Position numbers and translations under genes: made by a program. Shown here piece by piece: positions 7,500 to 13,719 of a stretch of DNA of 13,719 nt. Within the stretch, counting starts at the first letter, position 1, and each line of letters opens with the position of its first letter. The stretch is taken from contig JAQSDP010000452.1 in NCBI GenBank assembly GCA_029945985.1, forward strand, positions 1-13,719. The letters run 5' to 3'. A model generated the notes under the pieces. The model was not told the origin of the DNA and made no database searches. It was given only the letters and a program-made list of their open reading frames with translations. This DNA comes from a bacterium. Its GTDB lineage: Bacteria > Acidobacteriota > Blastocatellia > Pyrinomonadales > Pyrinomonadaceae.

Positions 7500-8195
7500 C
7501 TAGTACATTGCGATGACCAAATATCGAAGCCCGATCCAGAAGGGATATATGACTAGTGAGAATACGCCGATATAGATCAGGAACATCAGGATGAGAAATC
7601 CGTAGGTTTCCAGCACCTCAAGTATCGGCTGAGCGCTCGCAGGCAAGAACGTCGATAGGATCTTGCTGCCATCAAGAGGCGGGAAAGGCAATAGATTAAA
7701 TACGAACAGGGAAAGATTCAGGAACATCAAGTTCCTTACAAATATCCCCAGCGGATTCGCCTCGCGCCCCAGTATTGAGGCCGGATCGAAGCCCGCAAAT
7801 AGATACAGTATCTTCGCCAGAGCGAGCCCTATTATTAGGAGAATCAGGTTTGCAAGGACGCCCGCGATGGAGACCATTACATTGGCGAGCTTGTAGTTAG
7901 TCCAATTATTCGGGTTAACAGGAGTGGGCTTGCCCCAGCCGATCAGCGGAATGCTTCCGAGCGCACCGCCCATCGTGCCAAGAACAAACGCGACGATCGG
8001 GATCAATAGTGTTCCGATCGGATCCGTATGCGAGACGGGGTTTAGCGTGACGCGGCCGAGCATATACGCAGTGTTGTCGCCGAACTTGTACGACATCCAT
8101 GCGTGGCCAGCTTCATGGGCGGAGATCGCGAGGAGCAATACCACCATATAGATGATCAGGTGGCTGACCAGATTCGCAATGCCGATTTCACCCAT
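7500..8195 (-). CDS. Site-2-protease-like membrane zinc metalloprotease (peptidase family M50)
   Basis: The 231-aa protein is a short M50 protease with several membrane helices and no PDZ domain. The zinc-binding HEXXH motif is HEAGH at residues 27-31 inside the first helix. The third ligand is D175 in NLLPFPPLDGSKIL, the family's N-x-x-P-x-P-P-L-D-G motif. A conserved NPVSHTDPIGT segment lies at about 52-62. Such rhomboid-sized members cut transmembrane substrates within the bilayer, but their targets are mostly unknown. The ATG at 8193-8195 has a strong AAGGAG Shine-Dalgarno five bases upstream. It is the first gene of a probable two-gene unit with trpS and is divergent from the DoxX gene across 129 bases. 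Confidence 0.93.
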   Translation of the reverse strand: MGEIGIANLVSHLIIYMVVLLLAISAHEAGHAWMSYKFGDNTAYMLGRVTLNPVSHTDPIGTLLIPIVAFVLGTMGGALGSIPLIGWGKPTPVNPNNWTNYKLANVMVSIAGVLANLILLIIGLALAKILYLFAGFDPASILGREANPLGIFVRNLMFLNLSLFVFNLLPFPPLDGSKILSTFLPASAQPILEVLETYGFLILMFLIYIGVFSLVIYPFWIGLRYLVIAMY

Positions 8196-8324
8196 TAGCT
8201 CTCCTTAAACCGTTGAAATTCAGTACGATGCAGGCTGCTCGTGAGTTCCAATATCGGTTGTCTTTAATATCGAATTGTGCCATTCTTTCGTGACAAAATA
8301 AACTGAACGAGGGGGGAAACAGAG
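8196..8324. promoter_or_regulatory. Divergent intergenic region between the M50 protease and DoxX genes
   Basis: This 129-base region must hold promoters for both directions. On the plus strand a weak pair, TTGTGC at 8275-8280 and TAAACT at 8299-8304 with an 18-base spacer, is the best I can find for the DoxX operon. GAGGGGGG at 8310-8317 is the ribosome binding site of the DoxX gene. No clear palindrome is present. Confidence 0.35.
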
Positions 8325-8744
8325 TTGTTAAAGACCATTCTCTTTGGCGGCGAGTCGGGATTATCGTACGCGGCGAACGCGGGACTCGCATTGCTTCGTA
8401 TCTTTGCAGGCGTTGCGATGGCCGTAGCTCACGGCTACGGAAAGATCCCGCCGAGCGAAGGGTTGATCACTCGCACTGCGGAGTTCGGATTCCCGATACC
8501 CGCGGCCTTCGCTTGGGCGGCCGGACTCTCGGAGTTTCTCGGCGGCATCTTTCTCGCACTCGGATTCTTGACGAGAATCTCAAGTTTCTTCATCGCCTGC
8601 ACGATGCTTGTCGCTCTGATCGGCGTGCACGGAGCGGATCCGTTCAACAAGCAGGAACTCGCGTTTATGTATCTTTTCGTCGCCCTGGCTTTTCTTCTCA
8701 AAGGTTCCGGCGATTGGAGCGTCGATAGTTTCTTGAGGAAGTAG
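8325..8744 (+). CDS. DoxX-family integral membrane protein
   Basis: The 139-aa protein has the DoxX pattern of four membrane helices: roughly residues 15-35 (LALLRIFAGVAMAVAHGYGK), 56-78, 83-103 and 113-132. The GYGKI segment after helix 1 and the SEFLGGIFLALGFLTR segment are typical of the family. DoxX proteins are small inner-membrane proteins linked in some species to quinone or thiol redox and oxidative-stress complexes, but most have no proven reaction. The start is a TTG, chosen because GAGGGGGG stands about 7 bases upstream and no ATG fits. It opens a plus-strand cluster: the ATP-grasp gene begins 11 bases after its stop. Whether its role is tied to the enzymes downstream is unknown. 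Confidence 0.88.
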   Translation: MLKTILFGGESGLSYAANAGLALLRIFAGVAMAVAHGYGKIPPSEGLITRTAEFGFPIPAAFAWAAGLSEFLGGIFLALGFLTRISSFFIACTMLVALIGVHGADPFNKQELAFMYLFVALAFLLKGSGDWSVDSFLRK

Positions 8745-8754
8745 ACCGATCTAC
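8741..8754 (+). other. Small hairpin over the DoxX stop / ATP-grasp start junction
   Basis: GTAGA-CCGA-TCTAC is a perfect 5-bp stem with a 4-base loop, ending one base before the ATP-grasp ATG and containing the DoxX stop codon. The only Shine-Dalgarno-like sequence (GAGGA at 8735-8739) lies about 16 bases before the ATG. Folding would bring it close to the start. Confidence 0.35.
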
Positions 8755-8755
8755 T

Positions 8756-9967
8756 ATGAAAAAGCACATCGTCTGCATCGCAAGCGAGCAAAAGGGCAAT
8801 GAGTTTCTGGAAGAGGCTCAGGCAGCAGACTGGCATGTCACGCTTATAACGCGCAAGAAACTGCTCGACTATCCGTGGGTGTGGACCGCGATCAACGACG
8901 TGGCGACTGTCGAAGATCACGCCGGACCTGAAGATTATGTGCGGGCCATCGCCAACATTGCCGGAGGACGCAAGATCGATCGGATCGTTGGTCTCGATGA
9001 ATTCGACGTTACCACGGCGGCACGTGCGCGCGAACATCTGCAGGTGCCGGGAATGACATGTTCCCATGCTCTCAGATTTCGCGACAAGCTATCGATGCGA
9101 ACCATCGCGTCCGCGGCGGGAATTGCGTGCCCCGAGTTCACAGGTGCATTCAATCAGGCGGAAGTCGCAGACTTTCTCGAGAAGGTTGAGATGCCGGTCG
9201 TCGTGAAGCCTAGGTTCGAAGTCTCGGCGTTCGGGATTCGAAAGTGCGAATCGAAAGAGCAGGTATGGGAGGTCCTCAACGATCTCGATAAGCGAAACAA
9301 CTGGCGAGATCATCCTTCACAGTTCGTGATCGAACGATTCATCAAAGGCTCGGTATATCACGTAGATTCGGTCGTCGATGGCGGCAAGGTCTTGACCGCT
9401 GGAGTGAGCAAGTACGGTACGCCGCCGTTCAGCGTTACTCACTACGGTGGTGTCTTCACGACGTCCATCGTTCCCTATAAGTCCAAGGAGCGAAAAGAAC
9501 TTGAGACTCTAAATAAGAAGCTTCTTTCCGCTTTCAAGTACGAGCGGGGCGTTTCGCACGCGGAGTTCTTGCAGTGCGAGACTGACGGCAAGTTCTATCT
9601 GCTCGAAGTAGCTTGCCGCGTCGGTGGTGCTTATATAGCTAATGTCCTCGAACACGCGTGTAACTTCAACCTGTGGCGCGAATGGGCCAGGCTCGAAACT
9701 TCCACAAAAGACCATCCGTATAAACTACCTAAGCTTCGGAAGGAATTCGCAGGCGTCGCCCTTGCCCTTGCCAACACCGATACCCCGGACACGTCCCAGT
9801 ACATCGATGAAGAGATCGTCTATCGCATAGCCAGGCCAAAACACGTCGGTCTCATCTTCTATTCCAGCAAAGAGAAACGCATCAAGGAACTGCTGACCAC
9901 ATACACCGAGCGAATATCCGCCGATTTCCTGGCCGTCGCTCCGGCGAAGGAACGATTTGATGATTGA
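8756..9967 (+). CDS. ATP-grasp domain ligase of unknown substrate
   Basis: The 403-aa protein has the three-part ATP-grasp layout. It has an N-terminal pre-ATP-grasp domain (residues 1-105, beginning KKHIVCIASEQKG and including the IVGLDEFD segment), a nucleotide-binding middle (K111 in FRDK, K151 in VVVKPR, E193 in FVIERFIKG), and a Mg-binding end (E270 in SHAEF, E284 and R288 in LLEVACRVGG). Such enzymes activate a carboxylate as an acyl phosphate and join it to an amine or thiol. The EVACRVGG ending resembles amino-acid or dipeptide ligases more than carbamoyl-phosphate synthetase or biotin carboxylase, but the substrate cannot be read. It is cytoplasmic and about 400 aa, usual for stand-alone ligases. 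It sits 11 bases after DoxX and 64 bases before the EEP-fold hydrolase, all on one strand, so a shared pathway is plausible. Confidence 0.88.
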   Translation: MKKHIVCIASEQKGNEFLEEAQAADWHVTLITRKKLLDYPWVWTAINDVATVEDHAGPEDYVRAIANIAGGRKIDRIVGLDEFDVTTAARAREHLQVPGMTCSHALRFRDKLSMRTIASAAGIACPEFTGAFNQAEVADFLEKVEMPVVVKPRFEVSAFGIRKCESKEQVWEVLNDLDKRNNWRDHPSQFVIERFIKGSVYHVDSVVDGGKVLTAGVSKYGTPPFSVTHYGGVFTTSIVPYKSKERKELETLNKKLLSAFKYERGVSHAEFLQCETDGKFYLLEVACRVGGAYIANVLEHACNFNLWREWARLETSTKDHPYKLPKLRKEFAGVALALANTDTPDTSQYIDEEIVYRIARPKHVGLIFYSSKEKRIKELLTTYTERISADFLAVAPAKERFDD

Positions 9968-10031
9968 ACGAAGAGGCGGCCGATTGGCTGCTTTAGAGTT
10001 TTAGGCGTCCGCGCGTATCCTATTCCTTTTC

Positions 10032-11291
10032 ATGGATAGCAATTTTTCGCACGGCAAACCCCCGAATATCCTCGACCACGATCTCAATCGCCACTTTGTC
10101 GAGTTGTTGAAGTTCGAATCGACTCAGGAAATGGAGGCATCGGATCTTTGGAAAGAGATTCGCGTTGAGGCCCAGCGCGTTCTAGATGCCGTGGTAGCTG
10201 AAGAGCTCGCGAGTGAGCATGTGCGCGATGAATCGAGAAGAATGAACTCGATCAAGGCTCTCGCCTGGAACATCGAACGCGGTATCGTATTCGATGGAAT
10301 TCTGGATGCTCTGCAAAATCATACCGACCTCAGGGATAAAGATCTTCTGATGTTGACCGAACTCGACTATGGAATGGCACGGAGCGGGAACCGCTTCGTA
10401 GCGCAGGAGATCGCTAAAGCTCTGAACCTGAACTACGCGTTCGCGCCCGTCTACATCGCATTGCAGAAGGGAAGCGGTGTTGAGTCCGAGATGGAGGGCG
10501 AGAATACGAAGTCGATCCACGGCCTCGCAATGTTTTCGAAATGGCCGATGCGAAATGTTCACGCGATCCCTCTGCCGAACGGCAAGGACAAGATGTGGGG
10601 CAAGGAGAAGCGTCTCGGGAGCTTAAGAGCCCTGTTCGCGGACGTAGAACATCCGCTTGGTACTTCTCGGGCGGTAACCGTGCATCTTGACGCGCATTGT
10701 TCCCGTGCCCATCGGCAGATGCAGATGCGGCTGATCCTCGATCATCTCGACGCCTTGCCGAAACTCCCGACCCTGATCGGCGGCGACTGGAATACCACGA
10801 CCTTCAATTCGCAAAGTTCAACGCGGGCGATAATGGGCTATTGGCGTCGGGTGTTAATGGGTCCGAAGAATGTCGCGGAAAATCACCTTCCGCATCCCGA
10901 ACGATTCTTTGAGAAACCTCTGTTCGAAATGCTTGAACGCAGGGGATATAGCTTTCGTGACCTAAACAACATCGGGCAGGGAACTCTTCACTATCACGTC
11001 GAAAGCATCGAAAAGAACACTAACCTCCGCGACTGGGTCCCCGAATGGTGCTTTCCGTTTATCTTCTGGGCGGCAAACAGAGTCGGCGGAAGCGTGTCGG
11101 GGCGACTTGACTGGTTTGCGGGTCAGGGGCTCGAGCCTGCTGCGGGATCGGAGCCGAAGACTATCGGCGATCTTGTGGATTCAGAAGGGACGCCGCTTTC
11201 CGATCATGACGCTATCACGATCGATATCGTCCCGACCGGCTACGTGCGCGCAGGTGGTCATTCCGCCGAACAGACGCTATCCTATCCTTAA
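10032..11291 (+). CDS. Endonuclease/exonuclease/phosphatase (EEP) fold hydrolase
   Basis: The 419-aa protein has the complete EEP catalytic set: N80 (AWNIERG), E110 (LTELD), H218 and D220 (VTVHLDAH), D252 and N254 (GGDWNT), and D391-H392 (LSDHD). This Mg-dependent fold covers DNA-repair nucleases, sphingomyelinases, inositol phosphatases and other phosphodiesterases, so the scissile bond is a phosphoester but the substrate is open. An N-terminal extension of about 70 residues, mostly charged and helical, precedes the fold. Residues 260-350 form an insertion between the GDWN and SDHD motifs with several aromatics (FPFIFWAANR), perhaps for substrate or membrane contact. There is no signal peptide, so it is cytoplasmic. 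No Shine-Dalgarno precedes the ATG. Its TAA overlaps the next start by one base. Confidence 0.87.
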   Translation: MDSNFSHGKPPNILDHDLNRHFVELLKFESTQEMEASDLWKEIRVEAQRVLDAVVAEELASEHVRDESRRMNSIKALAWNIERGIVFDGILDALQNHTDLRDKDLLMLTELDYGMARSGNRFVAQEIAKALNLNYAFAPVYIALQKGSGVESEMEGENTKSIHGLAMFSKWPMRNVHAIPLPNGKDKMWGKEKRLGSLRALFADVEHPLGTSRAVTVHLDAHCSRAHRQMQMRLILDHLDALPKLPTLIGGDWNTTTFNSQSSTRAIMGYWRRVLMGPKNVAENHLPHPERFFEKPLFEMLERRGYSFRDLNNIGQGTLHYHVESIEKNTNLRDWVPEWCFPFIFWAANRVGGSVSGRLDWFAGQGLEPAAGSEPKTIGDLVDSEGTPLSDHDAITIDIVPTGYVRAGGHSAEQTLSYP

Positions 11292-11542
11292 TGGAAGTTT
11301 CATTTTCGCAAACGTTGAGTTTCAACGCAGACACGTTCGAGTTCGAAGCCGTTGCCAATGAGAGTGGCAACGCCACGGTCATCAAGTTTCCCGTTGACGA
11401 AAAACTCGTCAGCCCCGGCGACACGATAGTTGTCGTCGCGGGTGACGAAATACATTTTCACGGAATGATAGGGAAGATCGAGGGCGGCTATGCTTTCGCT
11501 TCCGATCCTAAAGGCTCGCTTCTCCCCGCAGGGGTGCAGTAG
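11291..11542 (+). CDS. Small beta-rich protein of unknown function, coupled to the EEP gene
   Basis: The 83-aa protein starts in a TAATG overlap with the EEP stop codon, which implies translational coupling and favours it being real. I do not recognise the family. The sequence alternates short hydrophobic strands with polar turns (VSFSQTLSF, ATVIKFPV, DTIVVVAGDEIHFHGMIGKI, GGYAFAS), suggesting a small all-beta barrel or sandwich. It has no Cys, signal peptide or membrane segment and is acidic. It could be an accessory subunit or binding domain for the hydrolase or the ligase upstream; this rests only on gene order. It closes the four-gene cluster and converges with the 61-aa gene, whose stop lies 36 bases on. 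I see no strong terminator between them. Confidence 0.75.
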   Translation: MEVSFSQTLSFNADTFEFEAVANESGNATVIKFPVDEKLVSPGDTIVVVAGDEIHFHGMIGKIEGGYAFASDPKGSLLPAGVQ

Positions 11543-11578
11543 CCGGATCCTCGACCTTCTTTTTGGGGCCTGATATCC

Positions 11579-11764
11579 CTAGTGCTTATGGTTAGTTTGC
11601 GTGACCATGGACGGTAGAACGCCGATCATTCCCATGAAGACGGCTCCAAACGACAGGAATCCGAAGAATACAGCTGCCTCCGGTGTCATATTGCCCGTTA
11701 GGTACGTTGCCGCTACGGCTACGACTCCGATCACCCATACAAGTAAGTATAATTTCGTCAACAT
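11579..11764 (-). CDS. Small two-helix membrane protein, unknown function
   Basis: The 61-aa protein begins at the ATG 11762-11764, with GGGAGG seven bases upstream, a good Shine-Dalgarno that makes it a convincing small gene. Residues about 4-22 (KLYLLVWVIGVVAVAATYL) and 28-53 (PEAAVFFGFLSFGAVFMGM onward) are two membrane helices joined by a short TGNMT turn. The tail TQTNHKH is His-rich. No catalytic motif is visible and I cannot name the family. It is divergent from the PAS-LuxR regulator, separated by 104 bases that contain a perfect palindrome, so that regulator may control it (inference). Confidence 0.72.
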   Translation of the reverse strand: MLTKLYLLVWVIGVVAVAATYLTGNMTPEAAVFFGFLSFGAVFMGMIGVLPSMVTQTNHKH

Positions 11765-11835
11765 CCAATATCCTCCCGATGCCCCAGCATCCAGGAGTAT
11801 GATTGTGTTTTTGTCACCGTTCGGTAAATGATTAC

Positions 11836-11859
11836 TTCACATCATTTTCATGATGTGAA
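11836..11859. promoter_or_regulatory. Perfect 24-bp palindrome upstream of the PAS-LuxR regulator
   Basis: Arms TTCACATCAT and ATGATGTGAA are exact reverse complements separated by TTTC. The site ends 9 bases before the regulator ATG and begins 72 bases upstream of the divergent 61-aa gene start. Length, symmetry and position fit a dimeric regulator's operator, perhaps for autoregulation. As RNA it would be a stable hairpin beside the start codon. TCACA and TGTGA occur in the opposite order to a CRP site. Confidence 0.6.
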
Positions 11860-11868
11860 TATCTGAGT

Positions 11869-12531
11869 ATGCGGATCGAAGAGATCAAAAAGCTCGCCCA
11901 CGGCACTGCTGATGCGGCCTATGTGCTCGATTCTCAGGGCCAGATAGTAAGCTGGAACGCTGCTGCGGAGGCGCTATTCGGAGTGACTGAGGGCGAAGCG
12001 GTCGGCAAGGCGTGCAGCGCGACGCTAAAGGGAATCGATGAATGCGGGCACGAATGCGGCGCCGATTGTTCGATCCTCAAGCGGGCCAATTGCCGAGATC
12101 CGCTGAAGAATTACGACATCAAAACTCGCGTCAGCGGGCGTGAGATCTGGTGCAATGTTTCGGTCGTTATCCTGGATCGCAGTTCGTCAATCAATACGTA
12201 CACGCTGCATATCATCCGCCCGACGGATGTACAGAAACGGCTGGAACTCGCCGTAAAAGATTTTGTTTTGGCTGAGACGAGCCTTCCCGAAGCGAACGTC
12301 CGCGAGATCCTCTCGACCAAAAGGTCGCCCACCGCATCCGTTGACCTCACGGCTCGCGAAACCGAGGTCCTTCGCTTGCTTGCAGCGGGCAATACTACTG
12401 AGCGGATATCCGACGAACTCAGTATCAGCAAGGCAACGACCAACAACCACATTCAGCACGTAATGAAGAAGCTCTCGGCTCATTCCCGACTCGAAGCGAT
12501 CCGCCGCGCAGAGCAGGCCGGGCTCGTTTGA
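11869..12531 (+). CDS. PAS-domain LuxR-type transcriptional regulator with a cysteine cluster
   Basis: The 220-aa protein has an N-terminal PAS domain (about 5-118, opening with ADAAYVLDSQGQIVSWN) and a C-terminal LuxR/FixJ-type helix-turn-helix (about 158-220: LTARETEVLRLLAAG, then KATTNNHIQHVMKKL). It has no phospho-receiver domain, so the PAS domain itself is the likely sensor. Five cysteines are packed into 27 residues: C49, C59, C63, C67 and C75, with C95 beyond. The C-x3-C-x3-C core plus flanking cysteines suggests metal, Fe-S or thiol-redox sensing; the ligand is not proven. I recall similar Cys-rich PAS-LuxR proteins in other bacteria. No Shine-Dalgarno precedes the ATG, while a 24-bp palindrome lies 9 bases upstream, suggesting autoregulation. 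The gene is divergent from the 61-aa membrane protein and followed by tRNA-Ala. Confidence 0.87.
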   Translation: MRIEEIKKLAHGTADAAYVLDSQGQIVSWNAAAEALFGVTEGEAVGKACSATLKGIDECGHECGADCSILKRANCRDPLKNYDIKTRVSGREIWCNVSVVILDRSSSINTYTLHIIRPTDVQKRLELAVKDFVLAETSLPEANVREILSTKRSPTASVDLTARETEVLRLLAAGNTTERISDELSISKATTNNHIQHVMKKLSAHSRLEAIRRAEQAGLV

Positions 12532-12544
12532 GGTCTATTTTAGA

Positions 12545-12573
12545 TTGACCGGTGAGCAATTTGACGCGATAAT
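12545..12573 (+). promoter_or_regulatory. Sigma70-like promoter of tRNA-Ala
   Basis: TTGACC at 12545-12550 and GATAAT at 12568-12573, each five of six to consensus, are 17 bases apart. Transcription would begin near 12580, a few bases before the mature tRNA 5' end. It is the best promoter match I found in the window. Confidence 0.6.
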
Positions 12574-12583
12574 ATCGGTTTCC

Positions 12584-12659
12584 GGGGATGTAGCTCAGCT
12601 GGGAGAGCGCGGCGTTCGCAATGCCGAGGCCAGGAGTTCGATCCTCCTCATCTCCACCA
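12584..12659 (+). tRNA. tRNA-Ala (anticodon CGC)
   Basis: A full cloverleaf can be drawn. The acceptor is GGGGATG paired with CATCTCC, including the G3:U70 wobble that marks alanine tRNAs. The D arm is GCTC/GAGC. The anticodon stem CGGCG/TGCCG closes the loop TTCGCAA, with anticodon CGC at 12617-12619, reading GCG codons. The T arm is AGGAG-TTCGATC-CTCCT. Discriminator A and the CCA end (12657-12659) are encoded. Confidence 0.97.
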
Positions 12660-12761
12660 ATGCTTTTGTGAGCCATCGAGTTATATCGAGGCGAATTACT
12701 TTCCTGTTTTTCGTCCTGCCTGCAAATGGCTATGATCACGTAATATTCGGCTAGCACTGTG

Positions 12762-12783
12762 GGCGAGTCTCTCCTCGCCTTTT
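12762..12783 (+). terminator. Weak intrinsic terminator-like hairpin after tRNA-Ala
   Basis: GGCGAG and CTCGCC form a perfect 6-bp GC-rich stem around a 6-base loop, followed by TTTT. It lies about 100 bases after the tRNA and 17 bases before the next start codon. It may end the tRNA transcript, or act as a leader hairpin for the gene after it. The T-run is short. Confidence 0.45.
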
Positions 12784-12799
12784 AGAAAGGGATTAATAA

Positions 12800-13719
12800 A
12801 TGACAGTATTGACCAGGGCCTTCTGCGGATCTGGATATTCCAGACTTGCATGTATTCTCACGACCGTAGTCTTTTTGACCCTACAAATGTCAGCCCAGGC
12901 ATCTCAAGTGCGGTCGGTCGGCATGGACGGACATCCGAGCAAAGAGACCTTGGCTGTCGAGCCGGCTGTGGTTGTAGTCGAGGCCAACGGCATTCACGGG
13001 ACGCCGGAGCCGACTCAGCGGCTATTGATCCCGCAGACCGAAACTAAGCAAAAGCCGAACTTGCCGGTCTCGGTCGTTAGCCAGGCGGCGAAGGATTCGG
13101 GTGAACCGCCAGTAGCTGAGGAGGTCGCAGCTTCATCTGAACCCTCCGCCTCTCAGAAGGCGTTCGAACCTTCGTGGCGCCCGTTCGATCATATTCCGCG
13201 TCAGTCGCGATTCCTCAAGGATGTTGGAAACGAGGCCGATGAGACTAGATCCGCCGACAACGGCCACAGCGAAAAGTTTCACTGGACGCCGGCGATCCTG
13301 CAGTCCGTCGCCATTCAAGGTTTCCAGATCAGCTACGCACTTGTTTTGCAGGATAAGACACGGAGGGCTCTCAAGGGCAAGTACTGGGAAGATTATTGGG
13401 AATCGATAAAGGGCGTCAGCGGATGGAATGACGGGAACAAGGTTTTTACCAACTACGTCGCTCACCCGATGCAGGGCGGTATGACCGGATTCATCTTCGT
13501 TCAGAATCACGACCGGGCAAAAAGGCAGAAGTTTGGAGAATCGAGGCAGTATTGGAAAGATCGATTTAAAGCGTTCGTCTGGTCCGCGGCCTGGAGCACC
13601 AACTGGGAAATTGGCCCGATGATCAGCCAGTCAACGATCGGAAACGTCGGATTGTATGGAAAATCGGGCTACGTCGACCTGGTTATAACGCCAACGGTTG
13701 GAACCGGCTGGCTCTTGAC
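12800..13719 (+). CDS. Exported or envelope protein of unknown function, 3' end outside window
   Basis: The frame is open from the ATG at 12800 to the right edge (306 residues). A weak AAAGGGA lies about 9 bases before the start. Residues 1-35 form a signal peptide (basic start, hydrophobic ACILTTVVFLTLQM, then SAQA). Residues about 36-150 are a low-complexity linker rich in Pro, Glu, Ser and Ala. From about 160 a conserved-looking domain begins: HWTPAILQSVAIQGFQISYA, then VFTNYVAHPMQGGMTGF, a Trp-rich AFVWSAAWSTNWEIGP segment and GYVDLVITPTVGTGW. The HP-x-QG pattern with aromatic, amphipathic stretches recalls DUF3943-type outer-membrane proteins, a tentative comparison from memory. It may be envelope-anchored; no enzyme motif is visible. 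Confidence 0.75.
   Translation, partial: MTVLTRAFCGSGYSRLACILTTVVFLTLQMSAQASQVRSVGMDGHPSKETLAVEPAVVVVEANGIHGTPEPTQRLLIPQTETKQKPNLPVSVVSQAAKDSGEPPVAEEVAASSEPSASQKAFEPSWRPFDHIPRQSRFLKDVGNEADETRSADNGHSEKFHWTPAILQSVAIQGFQISYALVLQDKTRRALKGKYWEDYWESIKGVSGWNDGNKVFTNYVAHPMQGGMTGFIFVQNHDRAKRQKFGESRQYWKDRFKAFVWSAAWSTNWEIGPMISQSTIGNVGLYGKSGYVDLVITPTVGTGWLL

Noticed and set aside
8435..9067. A 210-codon minus-strand open frame across the DoxX/ATP-grasp junction
   Set aside because: It lies antisense to two clearly recognisable genes, has no ribosome binding site and no protein family features.
12425..12757. A 110-codon minus-strand open frame over the tRNA
   Set aside because: It includes the antisense of tRNA-Ala (the well-known DRTPGLGIANAALSQL-type artefact) and antisense of the LuxR helix-turn-helix.
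1..13719. CRISPR array, insertion sequence, phage or toxin-antitoxin genes
   Set aside because: No regularly spaced repeats, transposase or integrase motifs, terminal inverted repeats or toxin-like pairs are visible.

Overview
The window looks like a chromosomal segment of a Gram-negative-type, free-living heterotrophic bacterium with moderate GC content. The gene set fits an Acidobacteriota-like or similar soil/water organism: exported peptidase and NTF2-like proteins, a DoxX protein, a large PAS/GGDEF/EAL protein and a small two-helix membrane protein. This placement is an inference from gene content and style, with low confidence. I see no insertion sequence, phage gene or CRISPR array. 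Most bases are coding.

Left part, minus strand (1-3243): an exported protein with two tandem NTF2-like (DUF4440-type) domains runs off the left edge. A possible 28-codon ORF with a near-perfect Shine-Dalgarno lies upstream of it. Then come an exported M19 membrane-dipeptidase-type metallopeptidase and a PhyH-family Fe(II)/2-oxoglutarate dioxygenase.

Centre (3244-8195): a divergent intergenic region of about 245 bases carries a palindrome next to the PhyH start and a long hairpin. It leads into a plus-strand c-di-GMP turnover protein with four PAS domains, GGDEF and EAL, all with intact motifs. That gene meets trpS (tryptophanyl-tRNA synthetase) tail to tail with only 6 bases between stop codons. 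Upstream of trpS, on the same strand, is an M50 site-2-protease-like membrane metalloprotease.

Right part (8325-13719): four plus-strand genes form a probable operon: a DoxX-family membrane protein (TTG start), an ATP-grasp ligase, an endonuclease/exonuclease/phosphatase-fold hydrolase and a small beta-rich protein of unknown function (TAATG overlap). This is the least explained gene group here. A 61-aa two-helix membrane protein on the minus strand is divergent from a PAS-LuxR regulator with a conspicuous cysteine cluster. A perfect 10+4+10 palindrome sits just before the regulator start. Then follow a tRNA-Ala(CGC) with its own sigma70-like promoter, a weak terminator-like hairpin, and a large exported or envelope protein that runs off the right edge.

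Several genes have strong Shine-Dalgarno sequences while others have none at all. Start positions of the latter, and of the GGDEF/EAL protein, are therefore less certain than their reading frames.
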